Origin: Petrosia ficiformis
Lineage: Eukaryota > Porifera > Demospongiae > Haplosclerida > Petrosiidae
Assembly: GCA_947044365.1 (NCBI GenBank)
Contig: OX345636.1
Coordinates: 56,151,746-56,215,745 of the forward strand
Length of the DNA stretch: 64,000 bases
Direction: 5' to 3'
Shown here: one piece after another, positions 25,384 to 38,231 of the stretch
How positions within the stretch are numbered: position 1 is the stretch's first letter
Layout: each line of letters starts with the position of its first letter
Position numbers and translations under genes: made by a program
Notes under the pieces: model-generated
What the model was told of the DNA's origin: nothing
Databases searched by the model: none
What the model saw: the letters and a program-made list of their open reading frames with translations, nothing else

Positions 25384-27735
25384 CATGACATATATGCTGT
25401 TACATAGTTTGCCTGACATACAGATTAAAATAATTATCACTGTTGTATATATGGTAGTGGACAATTGGTATTTCTTCTTGGTATCCTGTGTTGGACTGGG
25501 CATTACATGTACGTAAATGGTGTTACTTGTGTAGATATGAACAGATGATTAGTATTAAGGGTGGACAAGACAGATTTTTAAGCCATGAGTATTACCATAT
25601 ATATAATTTTGATAGCTTGAATTTTTCAAGCATAATATTATTAATTACTTAAATTACACTTTGACTATCTATTGATGTACAATGTTTGATATTAATTTCT
25701 TAGTATTGAGTATATAGTCTCGCCTTGATATAGCATGAGTCAACTACAGAACATTTCATTAGTTCTGTTGTTGCAGAGTATTCCACTAGCTGTGCTGCAG
25801 TACATATGATGTGTACTGTAAGGGTTTCTGTCCTTCAGCTGTCCTGTGAAAATTTAATATCAGGAAATTTAACTTTTCTTCCTGTGATGTATATGGCTGA
25901 ATAGAATGTTAGCTAATTCATTATAAGAAGCCATTATAAACACTCATGCTGACTACAGATGAATTGTCATTGGTAGGTCTTCTATATTATGTTAACATGT
26001 ATGCATACATTGTATGTTTGTATATATGTGTAAGTAGAGGATTAGTGATACTGTCTAAGATGGGTCATATTATTCATAATCTTGTAAGGGGAAACTCACA
26101 CCTGGTGGTGGAAATCCCCACTCTTTATGTAATCCTGATAAGAGATATCGTCATAAAAATTACAACCGATGTTGAGTTTTCAGTCAGTGTGACTAATGAT
26201 GCTATTTTGAAAGCTCAATTAATTATAGTTTCCAGAACTAGTACCAAACAACAACAAAGTCAAGGCATCTAGAATAGTACAGGTAAAATTAAGATAAATG
26301 CATGTACATGTAACCAGCATGGTCGCTGACAATATTTTTCATTTTTGTGTGCTAGCTAAACAGAGGTGGATCTAGCCTTGAAGTATGACAATGTTTAACA
26401 ATAATGTTGATCATGTACTCCATCTAGGGGGGTGTCTGGGGTCATGCTTCCCAGGAAAACCTTGACTTGGATTATTAAAAGGAGCAACATGATAAAATAG
26501 GGGAATAGATTTACACTTTGACGCATGACAAAAAAAACCCGCAATGACATAACTTCCTTAACTACGCATACAATGAATAACACGTAAGTAGCCACCAACA
26601 TATATATATATAAACATATATACATCGAACCTGTGGGAAAGCAATCATAGAGATGACCCTACGGGCCATAAAAAATAGAATCACAGAATTCTGTAATATA
26701 ATTCTTAACATTACATTATGATAATTTAAAACTAACTCTCCATACAATGATACCATTCATCAGTTCTTGGTCCTTCTACTTTAGAGAACACAAATAATAC
26801 CAGTGTCAATGGCTGTTTTTATGGCATGTGAATACATTTAAAAAATTATCAATAATAATTTAAATTCATTAATAATAATTATTTTTACTAATAATTAAAT
26901 TCTTGACCGTCTTCTAAAGACACTGGAAGATTTTGGGTGCTTCACATCCAACCATCTCCTTTGTCAGTGGTCTTAACCAGTATAATTGACCCTTCATATG
27001 CTTTTTCGTTTGTGGGTGTGGTGCGAAAGAATAATAAATCATTAATTATACATAACCACACTAATCTATTACACATTTACATTACATGTAACAATTGACC
27101 GTTATTAAACATTAAACATTTTCTTTACATTCCAAAATTAATTTTGAAGAAAGATGTGTGGATGGAACATATAATTAGTAATTCTTTTTAGCTATATAAC
27201 TCTCCTGTTTTATAAGACTAGAAATGTTAACTTACGTTGCAGGATAGAAGAGTTGTTAAAAAAACCATGGATATAAATTATGCTTCACTATAAGCATGAA
27301 GATAGGTACTAGTAGCAATGTAATTTCAGTGTTTAGTGTGTTTCAAAGAAGTTCGCTGCACTTTGATGACCTTGCTAAAACTACCTCTTGTTTACCTCTA
27401 GGTAGTTTTAGCAAGTTTATTTTGAGCTGTACTGTTTTTCAGATATAAGTTATATCAGCTACTACTTCCTGTTGCTACAAGTAGCCTTCTTCCTGCTGGT
27501 CTGTATATAGAGCAGACCTCTAGGCCACATATATATATTGACCGAGCCCCTCGGAATGAGGTAACTTCCTTAACTATGAATACAGGATGTATGTGATACA
27601 AACATATAAATATAGAAATATAGAACAACCCTGTCAAAATCAATCACAGGGATAGCCCTGGGTGCCATAAAAACCATGGGAAAGCGATCATAGAGATGGC
27701 ACTTTAAGCCATAAAAAGTTAAAAACTATGTATTG
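25384..27735. other. No gene seen; repeat fragments
   Basis: It contains two diverged copies of a repeat with 'taacttcc ttaacta' and 'gggaaagc(a/g)atcatagagatg' blocks (about 26400-26760 and 27540-27720; relatives near 16195-16390 and 51345-51390) and a copy of the dispersed repeat at about 27190-27420. No splice-consistent coding region was recognised. Confidence 0.5.
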
Positions 27736-28660
27736 TACATGTACATGTATTACTATAAGTGAATGTAGTACATGTACGTGCATTACTATAAGCGTATGCA
27801 TACATGTATTACTATAAGTATATGTAGTACCTATACATGCATTACTATAAGTGTATGTAGTATATGTACATGCATTACTATAAGTGTATGCATACATGCA
27901 TTACTATAAGTGTATGTAGTACATGTGCCTGCATTACTATAAGTGTATGCATACATGCATTACTATAAGTGTATACATGCATTACTATAAGTGTATGTAG
28001 TATATGTACATGCATTACTATAAGTGTATGTAATACATGCAATACTATAAGTACATGTGCCTGCATTACTATAAGTGTATGCATACATGCATTACTATAA
28101 GTGTATGTAGTACATGTACATGCATTACTATAAGTGTATGTAATACATGCAATACTATAAGTACATGTGCCTGCATTACTATAAGTGTATGCATACATGC
28201 AATACTATAAGTGTATGTAGTACATGTACATGCATTACTATAAGTGTATGTAGTACATGTACATGCATTACTATAAGTGTATGTAATACATGCAATACTA
28301 TAAGTACATGTGCCTGCATTACTATAAGTGAATACATACATGCATTACTATAAGTGTATGTAGTACATGTACATGCATTACTATAAGTGTATGTAGTATA
28401 TGTACATGCATTACTATAAGTGTATGTAATACATGCAACATGTGCCTGCATTACTATAAGTGTATGCATACATGTATTACTATAAGTATATGTAGTACAT
28501 GTACATGCATTACTATAAGTGTATGTAGTACATGTACATGCATTACTATAAGTGTATCCATATATGCATTACTATATATATATAAGTATATGTAGTACAT
28601 GTACATGCATTACTATTAGTGTATGTATACATGTGTTACTGTATATCTATATGTACTATG
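27736..28660. repeat. Minisatellite, units around TACATGCATTACTATAAGTG
   Basis: More than twenty imperfect units of about 25-34 bp sharing tgcattactataagtgtatg and differing in the joint (tagtacatgtaca, catacatgca, taatacatgcaa, gtacatgtgcc). A higher-order pattern is visible, with a roughly 115-140-bp block repeated around 28020-28330. It has no coding meaning; the long open frames on both strands come from the repeat. Confidence 0.92.
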
Positions 28661-29009
28661 GCTGCAACTGGTTTCCGGATATTCAGTTTAACGAACAAAT
28701 ATCTGAAATATCAAATGCTAGCTTACCATTTTGCTGTAACAAATTGTTATACATGTTTATATCAACAGCCCAAGTATTTTAAACTATCCATTCAGTACTT
28801 TACAGGTGTAGCTAGCCGGGTAACATGGAACAAAAAACGTTTCCTATGGCCATTTTCTTGGAATTATAATCTCACATGTTAAATTTCTGGGCATTTGCAA
28901 ACATTAAATGAATATCTGGATACTAAAAGTACATTTGGATACAAAAATAAGAAAGTGAATATTTGAACAGAGCGAATATTCGTTACACTCATAATATGTA
29001 CATATATTT

Positions 29010-30190
29010 GTATTTCTGTATGTGTACATGTATTGTTATAATCATGTGTTATGTACATGTATTACTATACATGTATGTGTAATGTACATGTATTACTATA
29101 CATGTATGTGTAATGTACATGTATATATAGTCACTTACATCCATACTGCTATATATACAAGTTATTATAAGAAGCCACTACAAACACTTTTATTAAATAA
29201 CTCCCACAATGCATCAAAGCTCAATATTCTTTAATCAAGTGAGATCCCATTCTTCTCCACTTGAATTTTGGTTTCTCCACTTAAAAGTAGTTTTGAGCTG
29301 AAAAGTCCCCACTTCAATATCCTGCCTAAAGCAGTAATTTATTGAGTGATAATTCAACTACATGAATACACAAGAGTAAACAGTAAAAATGTTTTGTTGC
29401 TAATTTTGATTGTTACTATTTGTGTTGGACTGTCTTTTTTTGTTAAGAATGTTTTCTGGAGCCTTTATGCAGTGTAGAGTTCAATTGTGAGGCTATTTAA
29501 ACTGGAAAATCATCCAAAAATGAAGTTTTTGTGAGTTAAATTAATGTACATATTTAAAAAGGTTTGTGCTAAACTGTCTATAACTGCTGAATATACTACA
29601 TAACATGATTTTAAGACTATAAGAAATAAATAGCTAGTAATATAGGAAAGCATTGAAACATGATTATTTAATAAGCTAGCTATTTATTTACGAGGGTGTG
29701 AAGCAAAATAATTACTTAGCCACACCTCCCTGACTTCCTAGTGAGGACACTGCACCAAAGATTATTACACTGCCAAAACAAAATTGTTAAAATAACACTT
29801 CATTCCTAAATCCATGGTTTTGGAAACCTATGTAATCATTTACTAGACAGGATAATGAAATAAAAGTACCAAAATTTTTTTATAATTGGTACAAGTATGT
29901 TATCATACCAGTCAAAACAAGCAATATACATGTATTACTGTATGTGTATATGTACATGTATAATTATATGTGTATATGTACATGTATAATTATATGTGTA
30001 TATGTACATGTATTACTATATGTGTATATGTACATGTATAATTATATGTGTATATGTACATGTATTACTATATGTGTATATGTACATGTTTATTATATGT
30101 TTATATGTAGATGTATTACTTTTTGTGTATATGTACATGTATTACTATATGTGTATATGTACATGTATTATGTACATGTATGTCTTGTAA
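29010..30190. repeat. Two related acatgtatta minisatellite patches
   Basis: Patches at about 29010-29120 and 29925-30180 with units such as tatgtgtatatgtacatgta and ttactat/taattat joints. The DNA between them (29130-29920) shows no gene. Each patch is followed by an 'actataagaag(t/c)ca' motif also seen at 25921 and 45090. Confidence 0.75.
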
Positions 30191-31640
30191 TGTAGTATAC
30201 TACAATACATATGTATGTTACTATAAGAAGTCATAATAAACACTTATGTAAACTACTATAAAGAATTTTCATTATAAGGTCTTCCCTATTAAATATAATA
30301 ATAGTATTAGGTTGTATGTATTATACATTATGTCATTATGATGATGCATATCAAAGAAAATGCTAATACTACAAATCAGATAAAGCACTGTGGTTTTATG
30401 ATGGTTTAGGTTATATCGCTGTGGTTACTTTAATGAATTTTAATTTTAGATAGAAGTGCTAATTGATTCCATAGACGTCATGCAGTTGTTATGGTTATGA
30501 CCCCAAACAGGGATCCAATGACAAAAATTGTTTTTACCCCTCATGTATGGGATAATATACAGTTTAAAGCATTCGGAACATGGGCACTATGTGTTCTTGT
30601 TCCTCATGCTCCATGTTTTAAACTGAATATATCCCCCACACTTGGAATATAACTATACTTATATAATGTGTATGTATTAGTAGGGTTTCATATGTTGAGG
30701 ATGGAAACTGTCACTTCCATTACCAAAAGTATTTACTTTAAGAAGTAAAATATTGTATCATGGGATACTTTAAAATTGACTGGTGATGATCAAATGAATA
30801 TTGCATTTAATATTATTAAGGGGTAATTTAGTTATTATTCTAGTTTATAGGAATCATTTAAAATGAGTATATCTATATAATATATACTATATACAAGAAA
30901 GAAAGTATTTACTTCAAACAAACAATGGACAATATGAATCAACAATGTAAAATGGAATATTAATTAATAAGGAAATATAATTTTATATAATTATTAATGA
31001 AATGTATACAAGTGTAGCGAGAACAGTTATGATATGAGTTCTGAATGGATGAATATTGAATATTATTGTTATTGAAATTTCTGTGACTTTTGGATATTAT
31101 CTTGCTATTCATTTTGATATAATCAATACATTAGTAGTATTGATGATATCAATTATATTGTATGAGTTATAAATATCATATTATATATAGTTCATAATCT
31201 CATCATACAATATTCATATCTTGTAAAACTAAGCCTTTATTTATGAATTTTGGAGAAGTGACATGATTATCCTATCATATATCATTGGTTTTAATTGATA
31301 TATCATAGTATCAGGACAGCTCTAATATACGAAGGTTATCTGCCTAGAAGTCATTATTATCATATATCACCTAATGAGATAATCATATCTCAATATCAAA
31401 TGTATGAGGTATGTATCATGATAATATGTAATGTTTAGTGATGACAAGATTATAAACAAATACTTAATACACTTAATTATAAAAAACTTGAAGACTATGT
31501 TATGATTAAATATCTCCTTATCAAAACTTACCATATCAATACACTATAGTATAAAGAGAAGGTAATTAATTGGCTTCCATTTATATATACTAATTGATTA
31601 ATTAGTTGTTATGAAAAACAACACATGAGGTCTTATGTGT
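30191..31640. other. No gene seen, very AT-rich
   Basis: No coding-like exon or recognisable element was found in this stretch. Confidence 0.5.
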
Positions 31641-31649
31641 CACTCATGT

Positions 31650-32200
31650 GAGTGGGTATCGTTCTGTTCCATTACTTGTTCCATTTTGCGTTTCGTTCTG
31701 TGTTTTAATCATCTCTGTTAGAATGGGTATGCATCTGTTAAAATGAGTATGGTCTGTAAAAATGGGTGTGTGTCTATCATAATGGGTATAAGTCTGTTAG
31801 AATGTGTATGTAACTATCTGAATGTATCTGTCTGAATGACTATGGATCTATCATTGCGTATGTGCATGTTAGAATGGGTACGTGTCTTTCATAAAGGTGT
31901 GTGTATGTTATGTGTCTATCATAATCACTATGCGTCTGTTACAATGGAATATTGTTCTCTCAATAGAGCTCAACTTTAAATGCAAAATGACATTTGTGGT
32001 TTAATGTGTCGTTCAGATGAGTGGGTGTGGCTCGATTCCGGTTTTTGTTTCATATTTCATTCCGTTCTGTGTTTTAGTCATGTCTGTTAGAATGTTTATG
32101 TGCCTATCACGATGAAAATGTTTCTACTACAATGGTATGTATTATTTATGTGTCTATCATAATGATGTGTGTCTGTTACAATGGGTTTGTGTCTATCCCT
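31650..32200. repeat. Degenerate gtctgttagaatggg minisatellite
   Basis: Irregular repeats of gt(g)tctgttagaatgggtatg and ctatcataatgg. The same repeat, cleaner, lies at 49395-49690 in front of the last exon of gene D, so this block marks the duplicated counterpart of that region. Confidence 0.75.
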
Positions 32201-32639
32201 TAATATCATTATATATATATATTATATATATATGCAGAAACTGAGTGTAAATAATCAGATGTCACACAGTAGGCAATATTAAGAAGTCTGGTGCAAACAC
32301 ACCTACTATAAATACTGCAGTCTAGTCTTTAATACTAACTCGTTTTTTTTTCAGTTGGAGAACATCAGAGAGTTAGAATGCTCTCAAGAACATAGTGTGT
32401 ATTAAAGATGATGGAACCAGCATGCAATGGCAGATTCAGCTATGGTTATTTGAAGTAGCTCCAACTCAACTTGTCCACCTGGTCACAAATGATATACCAT
32501 GCCTACATGAATTTATTAACTTAAACAATTTTCGATGTGCTTCGTACACCAATCTATGGTTCGCGTAGGCCACCCAATCCTAAGGTCTGGGTGTGCCTAT
32601 GAAAAATTTGTATATTATATTCCTGTGTATAATACATAT

Positions 32640-32830
32640 AGTTTATGTTTTATTTCTATAGGTAAAGAGTTACATAAAGTTCAGCAACAAACTACAATAA
32701 ACAACAGCAGTTTGGTACTGATGTGGCTTCCAACCTTTCCTGATATGTTACATTTCAGTTGAGTGACTCTGAGACTGGATATAAGTCTAAAACTAAGTCA
32801 TGTGATTTTCATGAGATAATGTGTGTCCAA
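32640..32830 (+). pseudogene. Decayed copy of the last exon of gene D
   Basis: After tttctatag at about 32653-32661 the sequence aligns with gene D's last exon (49817-49981): gtaaagagttac, agttcagcaacaaact, caacagcagtttggtactga. Deletions shift the frame and a tga stop follows soon. The upstream context (atattcctgt..ataatacatatagttta) also aligns. It is evidence of a tandem duplication ahead of gene B. Confidence 0.7.
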
Positions 32831-33085
32831 TGAAAATTATTATAGTCTTTTTAGTTGTGTAATTACATATTGTTGATTGTATAGTTTAGTTTAGTAGTTA
32901 TAATTATTATTTTAGTATTGAAAGTTTCAAAATAATAATTATTCTTGAATTCTATGTTAATAATAGTTATTCAACCTGTTTAACTGTTTTATTAATCCTG
33001 TTTGATTATTATCTGACCTCTCAATTATAATATAGTCATTAATTACAATAACAATTTCATAACATTGTCACATGCTATCATGTGA

Positions 33086-33128
33086 TCACTTAGCAACTAG
33101 TGTTGAGTCAACACTGGTTGCTAAGTGA
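33086..33128. promoter_or_regulatory. Perfect-like palindrome upstream of gene B (first of two)
   Basis: Arms tcacttagcaac(t/c)agtgttga of 21 bp with one mismatch and almost no spacer, about 100 bp before the start codon. A single-copy, non-palindromic relative (cttagcgaccagtgttgact) precedes gene C near 51668-51687. It could be a cruciform-forming or factor-binding site, or a trace of an inverted duplication. Confidence 0.6.
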
Positions 33129-33140
33129 AAACTTAAGAGC

Positions 33141-33199
33141 CACACCTTATGGTATGTAAAGAGTCAACACTTTTGACTCTTTACATACCACAAGGTGTG
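33141..33199. promoter_or_regulatory. Second inverted repeat upstream of gene B
   Basis: Arms of 27 bp (33141-33167 and 33173-33199; cacacctt(a/g)tggtatgtaa...) with one mismatch and a 5-bp loop, ending about 30 bp before the gene B ATG. One arm's sequence (accacaaggtgtggctcttaag) is present once before gene C near 51697-51718, so half of the palindrome is conserved between paralogues. Confidence 0.6.
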
Positions 33200-33228
33200 A
33201 CTCATAAGTGTTTGTCTCTCTCTATATA

Positions 33229-36200
33229 ATGGCTAGTGAGTTATAAACACTTGATACATTAGATATTTTAATATGTAGTTATTAATAAACAAGTACTGGT
33301 TTGTGTATTGATAATATTATATAACATGTTAAATATGTGTGTTAATTGTCATGTTATTATAATCATGTATTGATTGTTTATTATCAGGTGAATATCAGTT
33401 GGGATGGAGGACTGAACACTCCACTATAGTCATTAATAATATCTTATATACTTGGGGAGGAAACCAGAAGGACCTTCCTCAAGTACATGACAATGAAGAG
33501 AAGAGGAAAATAACCCACTCTATTGATTTATTCCATTTACCTACTTTCACATGGGAGAGGAGGTCTACTACAGGTACTCCACCTGTAGGAGTGAGGATCT
33601 ATGCTTGTACTAAAATAGACAATAAAATCTTCTACTATGGTGGTAATTGCAAACCTGGTGATTGCCATCATAATAACTTATACGAACTCAACTCTCTCAC
33701 TGACAACTGGAGGGAGGTGGTTAACTGTACTCCTGATAATGTACCAATGAAAAAGATCTACTGTGGCATGATATCATTCAAAATTAACAGAAAATATAAT
33801 TTATTAGTTTTTGGAGGATTTGGACCAGTACCAATCACCACTACACACTCCCATTCCCAGTATAGTCCTCCTAACAATCCAAATCGCTGTTATACAAATG
33901 AAGTACACATGATGTGTGTTACTACATCACCAGGTATTACATGACTCACATTATGTATTACATCATAATGATATCATGTATTTTCTTCAGGTCAATGGAT
34001 AGTACCTGTCATAACAGGTACTCGTCCACCGCCATGCGCCGGATTTACTATGTATACACTTCATAATAACCAAGGTGTAATGTTTGGAGGGAGTACTATT
34101 GATGAGACTGGTATACATCGTGTTGATGATCTATATATATTCAGCTGTACACACAATACAATAGTGAGTTAATAATTGTTAAGTAAAGATTGTTCAATCC
34201 AATAAAATGTTTATAACATGAATATATGTATATATACTCAAACCAGACATATAAATTATAACTAGTAATATTAATGATTTATACCTGTTCCTATACTCCT
34301 GTTTCATCTAATTTACAATAATGCTCACATCATATCTAATAATTATAATTATTAGAACAGATTCCACATTTCTACATAGTTACATGTACATAATGCACCT
34401 AGTTATGTAAACTTCAGATTTTATACAAATTCAGTTAAAAATGCGAAGCACTATGAAAATCTATCTGTTAACCTTTAAACCCCATAAGCGCATATTTGCG
34501 GAATTATACCACACCTCGCATTTGCGCGTGCACTATAGAGATCTTTTGATATTTTTCTACAAAACTTTTACACAAGATAGTCTACTAAATTTGCTATCAG
34601 ACAGTTCAAATCTCGAAGCTATAAGTTGAGGGATTCCAAAGTTACGGAATTGACGAAAACGCTAAGTGTGGGCGTTGTCACTGACAACAGTACTTTCAAA
34701 CGCTCGCCATAATACTTTCTTGTTGCTAACGAAGCATGATTTTAGTATCTATGGCTTTCTTAGAAGGTCTTCTGGCAAACTAAGTAAGTTAAAATTTAAA
34801 ATGTGGAACTTATACAGGCGAGTATAGAAGTGGGCGTTACCCATAGACTGCTAAACTTTGAAGCACTCGCCTTAATTCTTCTTGGTAATGATGAAGAATA
34901 CATTTTATATCTATGGATTTCTTAATACCTCTTCTCTGCAGCAAAGCAAGTTAGAATTCTCAGTCTTATAAAATTTGAGAGATAATTATAGAAGTAAGTT
35001 ATTAGACGCTCCGCTTAAATTTCCAAAAACGCCCACTTCAATTTTTGGTGTTTAAAAGGTAAAATGGTGTCAGATCAAAATAGAGATGTAGTAGACTAGT
35101 ATTGGATTGGTATCAATACTTGCACATTACTCAATACTAGTAATTTTAATACTCAATATCCTCATTTATATACCTGTAGTTACATGTTCCTAAGTTATAA
35201 TTATTATCATGTCTGAACATAACCAATATATATCATAGTCATACATTTCTTCATGATGTGGAAATTTTGAGTATATTTGTGTTTTGATAAGCAACCACAA
35301 ATATTTGATAATGTGTAATTTTAATCACATGATTATTGATAATGTTATTATTATCAAACTGTTTACTCATAAAAGAGTACATGTTGTGTTTATTAGTAAA
35401 TAATAAAAACTCAAAACTTAAATGAATAATCCACTTGCTAATCACACCCCTTCCCTTATTAATGAAATAATCAACTTGATCTAATTAGTGATTGTTTTAT
35501 TATCATTATTTATAATTTGTATTGATATTAACACATTGATGTATATTTGTATTACTAATACTATAGGATTTTCAGAAAGTAGTCAAATCTACAGTGAACT
35601 GGCCTGAGAAGAGGAGTCTACATGCCAGTACTGTCATCAATACCATATCAAATAAAGTAGTGACTTCTCATTTAATGATATCAGGTGGATGGGATGATTA
35701 TGGTAACACACTAAACGACTTTTGGATAATCCAATTATCCAGTTTCATGTGTTATAAGGTAATGTACATCACATGACACATGTAATACATTGTTATCTTA
35801 TATATTAATTTATATTAGTATCAGTTTTGTTATCATCAAATATTAATATTTAAAATACTGGTATATCACAAATATGAGTTAAGTGTTATAATTACTATTA
35901 CTATAATTATTATGTAATCATAATTATTGTTTATATGTTAACATATTCATCTCTTCAGCTTAATCTACCTGTAGCTGTTATTAAGAGGTATCACCACTCT
36001 ATGACCACTTACGAAATATCTAATGGACATGTGTGGTTGATAGTCACTGGAGGATGCAGTGGATATGATCTATCTGCTAATACTGCTATTCCAGTAACTG
36101 GTTCTGATGTTACATATATTATGGAATTAGGTATGATAATTAATATACATATCATGTGATGTATTAGTGATCATTATCATGTTTACTGGAATCACTAGTG

Positions 36201-37003
36201 ATGTGTATAGTTTATGATATACAGGAATATTAAACTATATGATACTCTAGTTTCTGTGTATACAAGATAATAATCTAATAGTTGTATATTCACTGATAAT
36301 TTCAAGTTCTTATCTATTCTGAGATATTCAAGTATTCTATGAATCATAAACAAAACCTAAGAGAACTTTTGAAATCAATCCATTTTCTATTGTTTCTGTA
36401 TCAAGAGACACACTGGTACTAGTTAATTACATTCCTTAGAAACAGTATAACAACCAACAACTACAAGAATGATAGGAATATAGTGTGTATATTTATGTAT
36501 AAATGTATGTATGTATGTATGTGTTTATGTACATATGTACGTACCTACTTACATACACATACACACATTAATTCATATATACATACATATATACATCGTG
36601 TTTTCCCCACATTAGTCAGCACTAGATGAATTAACCACCACTCAGATAATACAAACTGGATATATGCTACTGAGACAGAATTAATTAGTAATTTGATAAA
36701 CAGCACTAAATGCTGTGTAGAAGCCAACCACCACTCTAAATATCTTGGGCAGTACACTGCGCACCTACATATATACATGTGTTCATACATACATACAGTG
36801 TACACACATACATACATACAGTACATATGTAAGTATGCTCTTACATATGTACCTAAGTATGTACATGCATACATACATACAAACAAACGTTGATACGTAC
36901 GTATATACGTATGTATGTAAATTGGTATTTATATAAATATATATGTACTTATGTATGTATGTATGTATGTATGTATGTACATATATGCACATGTGCATTT
37001 ATG

Positions 37004-37035
<32 letters not shown>

Positions 37036-38197
37036 AATGTATGCATGTATGTATGTATGTACAATACGTACGTACATATGTATGTTTGTATGTATGTATG
37101 TGTGTGCATGTAGTATATATGTACATGTATGCATACATGTATGATTGTATTTATGCATGGATATATTTATTTACATGTATGTATGTATGCATTATATGTA
37201 TGCACATGTACATGTGTATGTTTGTATATGTATGTATGTATATATGTATGTAAATCTGTAAGTTTGTATATATGTTGTGTTTGTATGTATGTATGTATGT
37301 ATGTATGTATATACGTACATGTATGTATGTATGTGTGTATGTATGTATATATGATTGTACGTACATGTATGTGTGATGTATGTATGTATGTATGTATGCA
37401 TGTGTGTATGTATGTATGTTTGTGTGTATATATGTACATGTATGTACATGTTCATTTATGTATATATGTATGTATGTAAGTATGTATGAATGTATGCATG
37501 TATGTATGTATGTACGTTACGTACGTACATATGTATGTTTGTATGTATGTGTATGTATGCATTATATGTATGTACATGTGTATGTGTGTATATGTATGTA
37601 TTTATATATGTATGTAAATCTGTAAGTTTGTATGTATGTTGTGTATGTATGTATGTATGTATGTATATGTGTATGTATGTACGTATGTACGTACGTATGT
37701 ACATGTACGTACATGTGTGTATGTATGTATATATTTATGTGTGTGTGTATGTATGTTTGTATGTATGCATGTACAGTACATTTCAAAAGAAACTTGCGAG
37801 TTTTGCGTGATAGCTCGAGAGAACTGCTAATGAACTCTAATTGTTTTTGCCGCTAAATTCTCTCGAGAATGTCAATTAGTCATGTGAGGTCTCTGGAGAC
37901 ACTCCCCATGTTTATATTGTGTGGTCTCCAAAGGGGTGGTGTGAAACCTCAATATTTTTATTTAGCAGTAATATTTCTTATATTAACAGTATTAATAGTA
38001 GTATAATACATCGTCAATGCATGTTTTTGTCAATTTCTCGCGCATGATACTCGAACGTTTACACGCGCATATGCGCATTGCAAATATTGAAAACATTTGC
38101 ACGTTAGCGTTCAATTGCGCGTGGCTCTCTCGTGAACTCGCAAGTTTCTATTGAGAACCACTGTACTTGTATGTACATGTGCATTTATGTATTTATG

Positions 38198-38231
<34 letters not shown>

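Noticed and set aside
27736..28660. Periodic repeat that superficially resembles a CRISPR array
   Set aside because: Units are contiguous and variable without unique spacers, no cas genes are nearby, and the genome is clearly eukaryotic.
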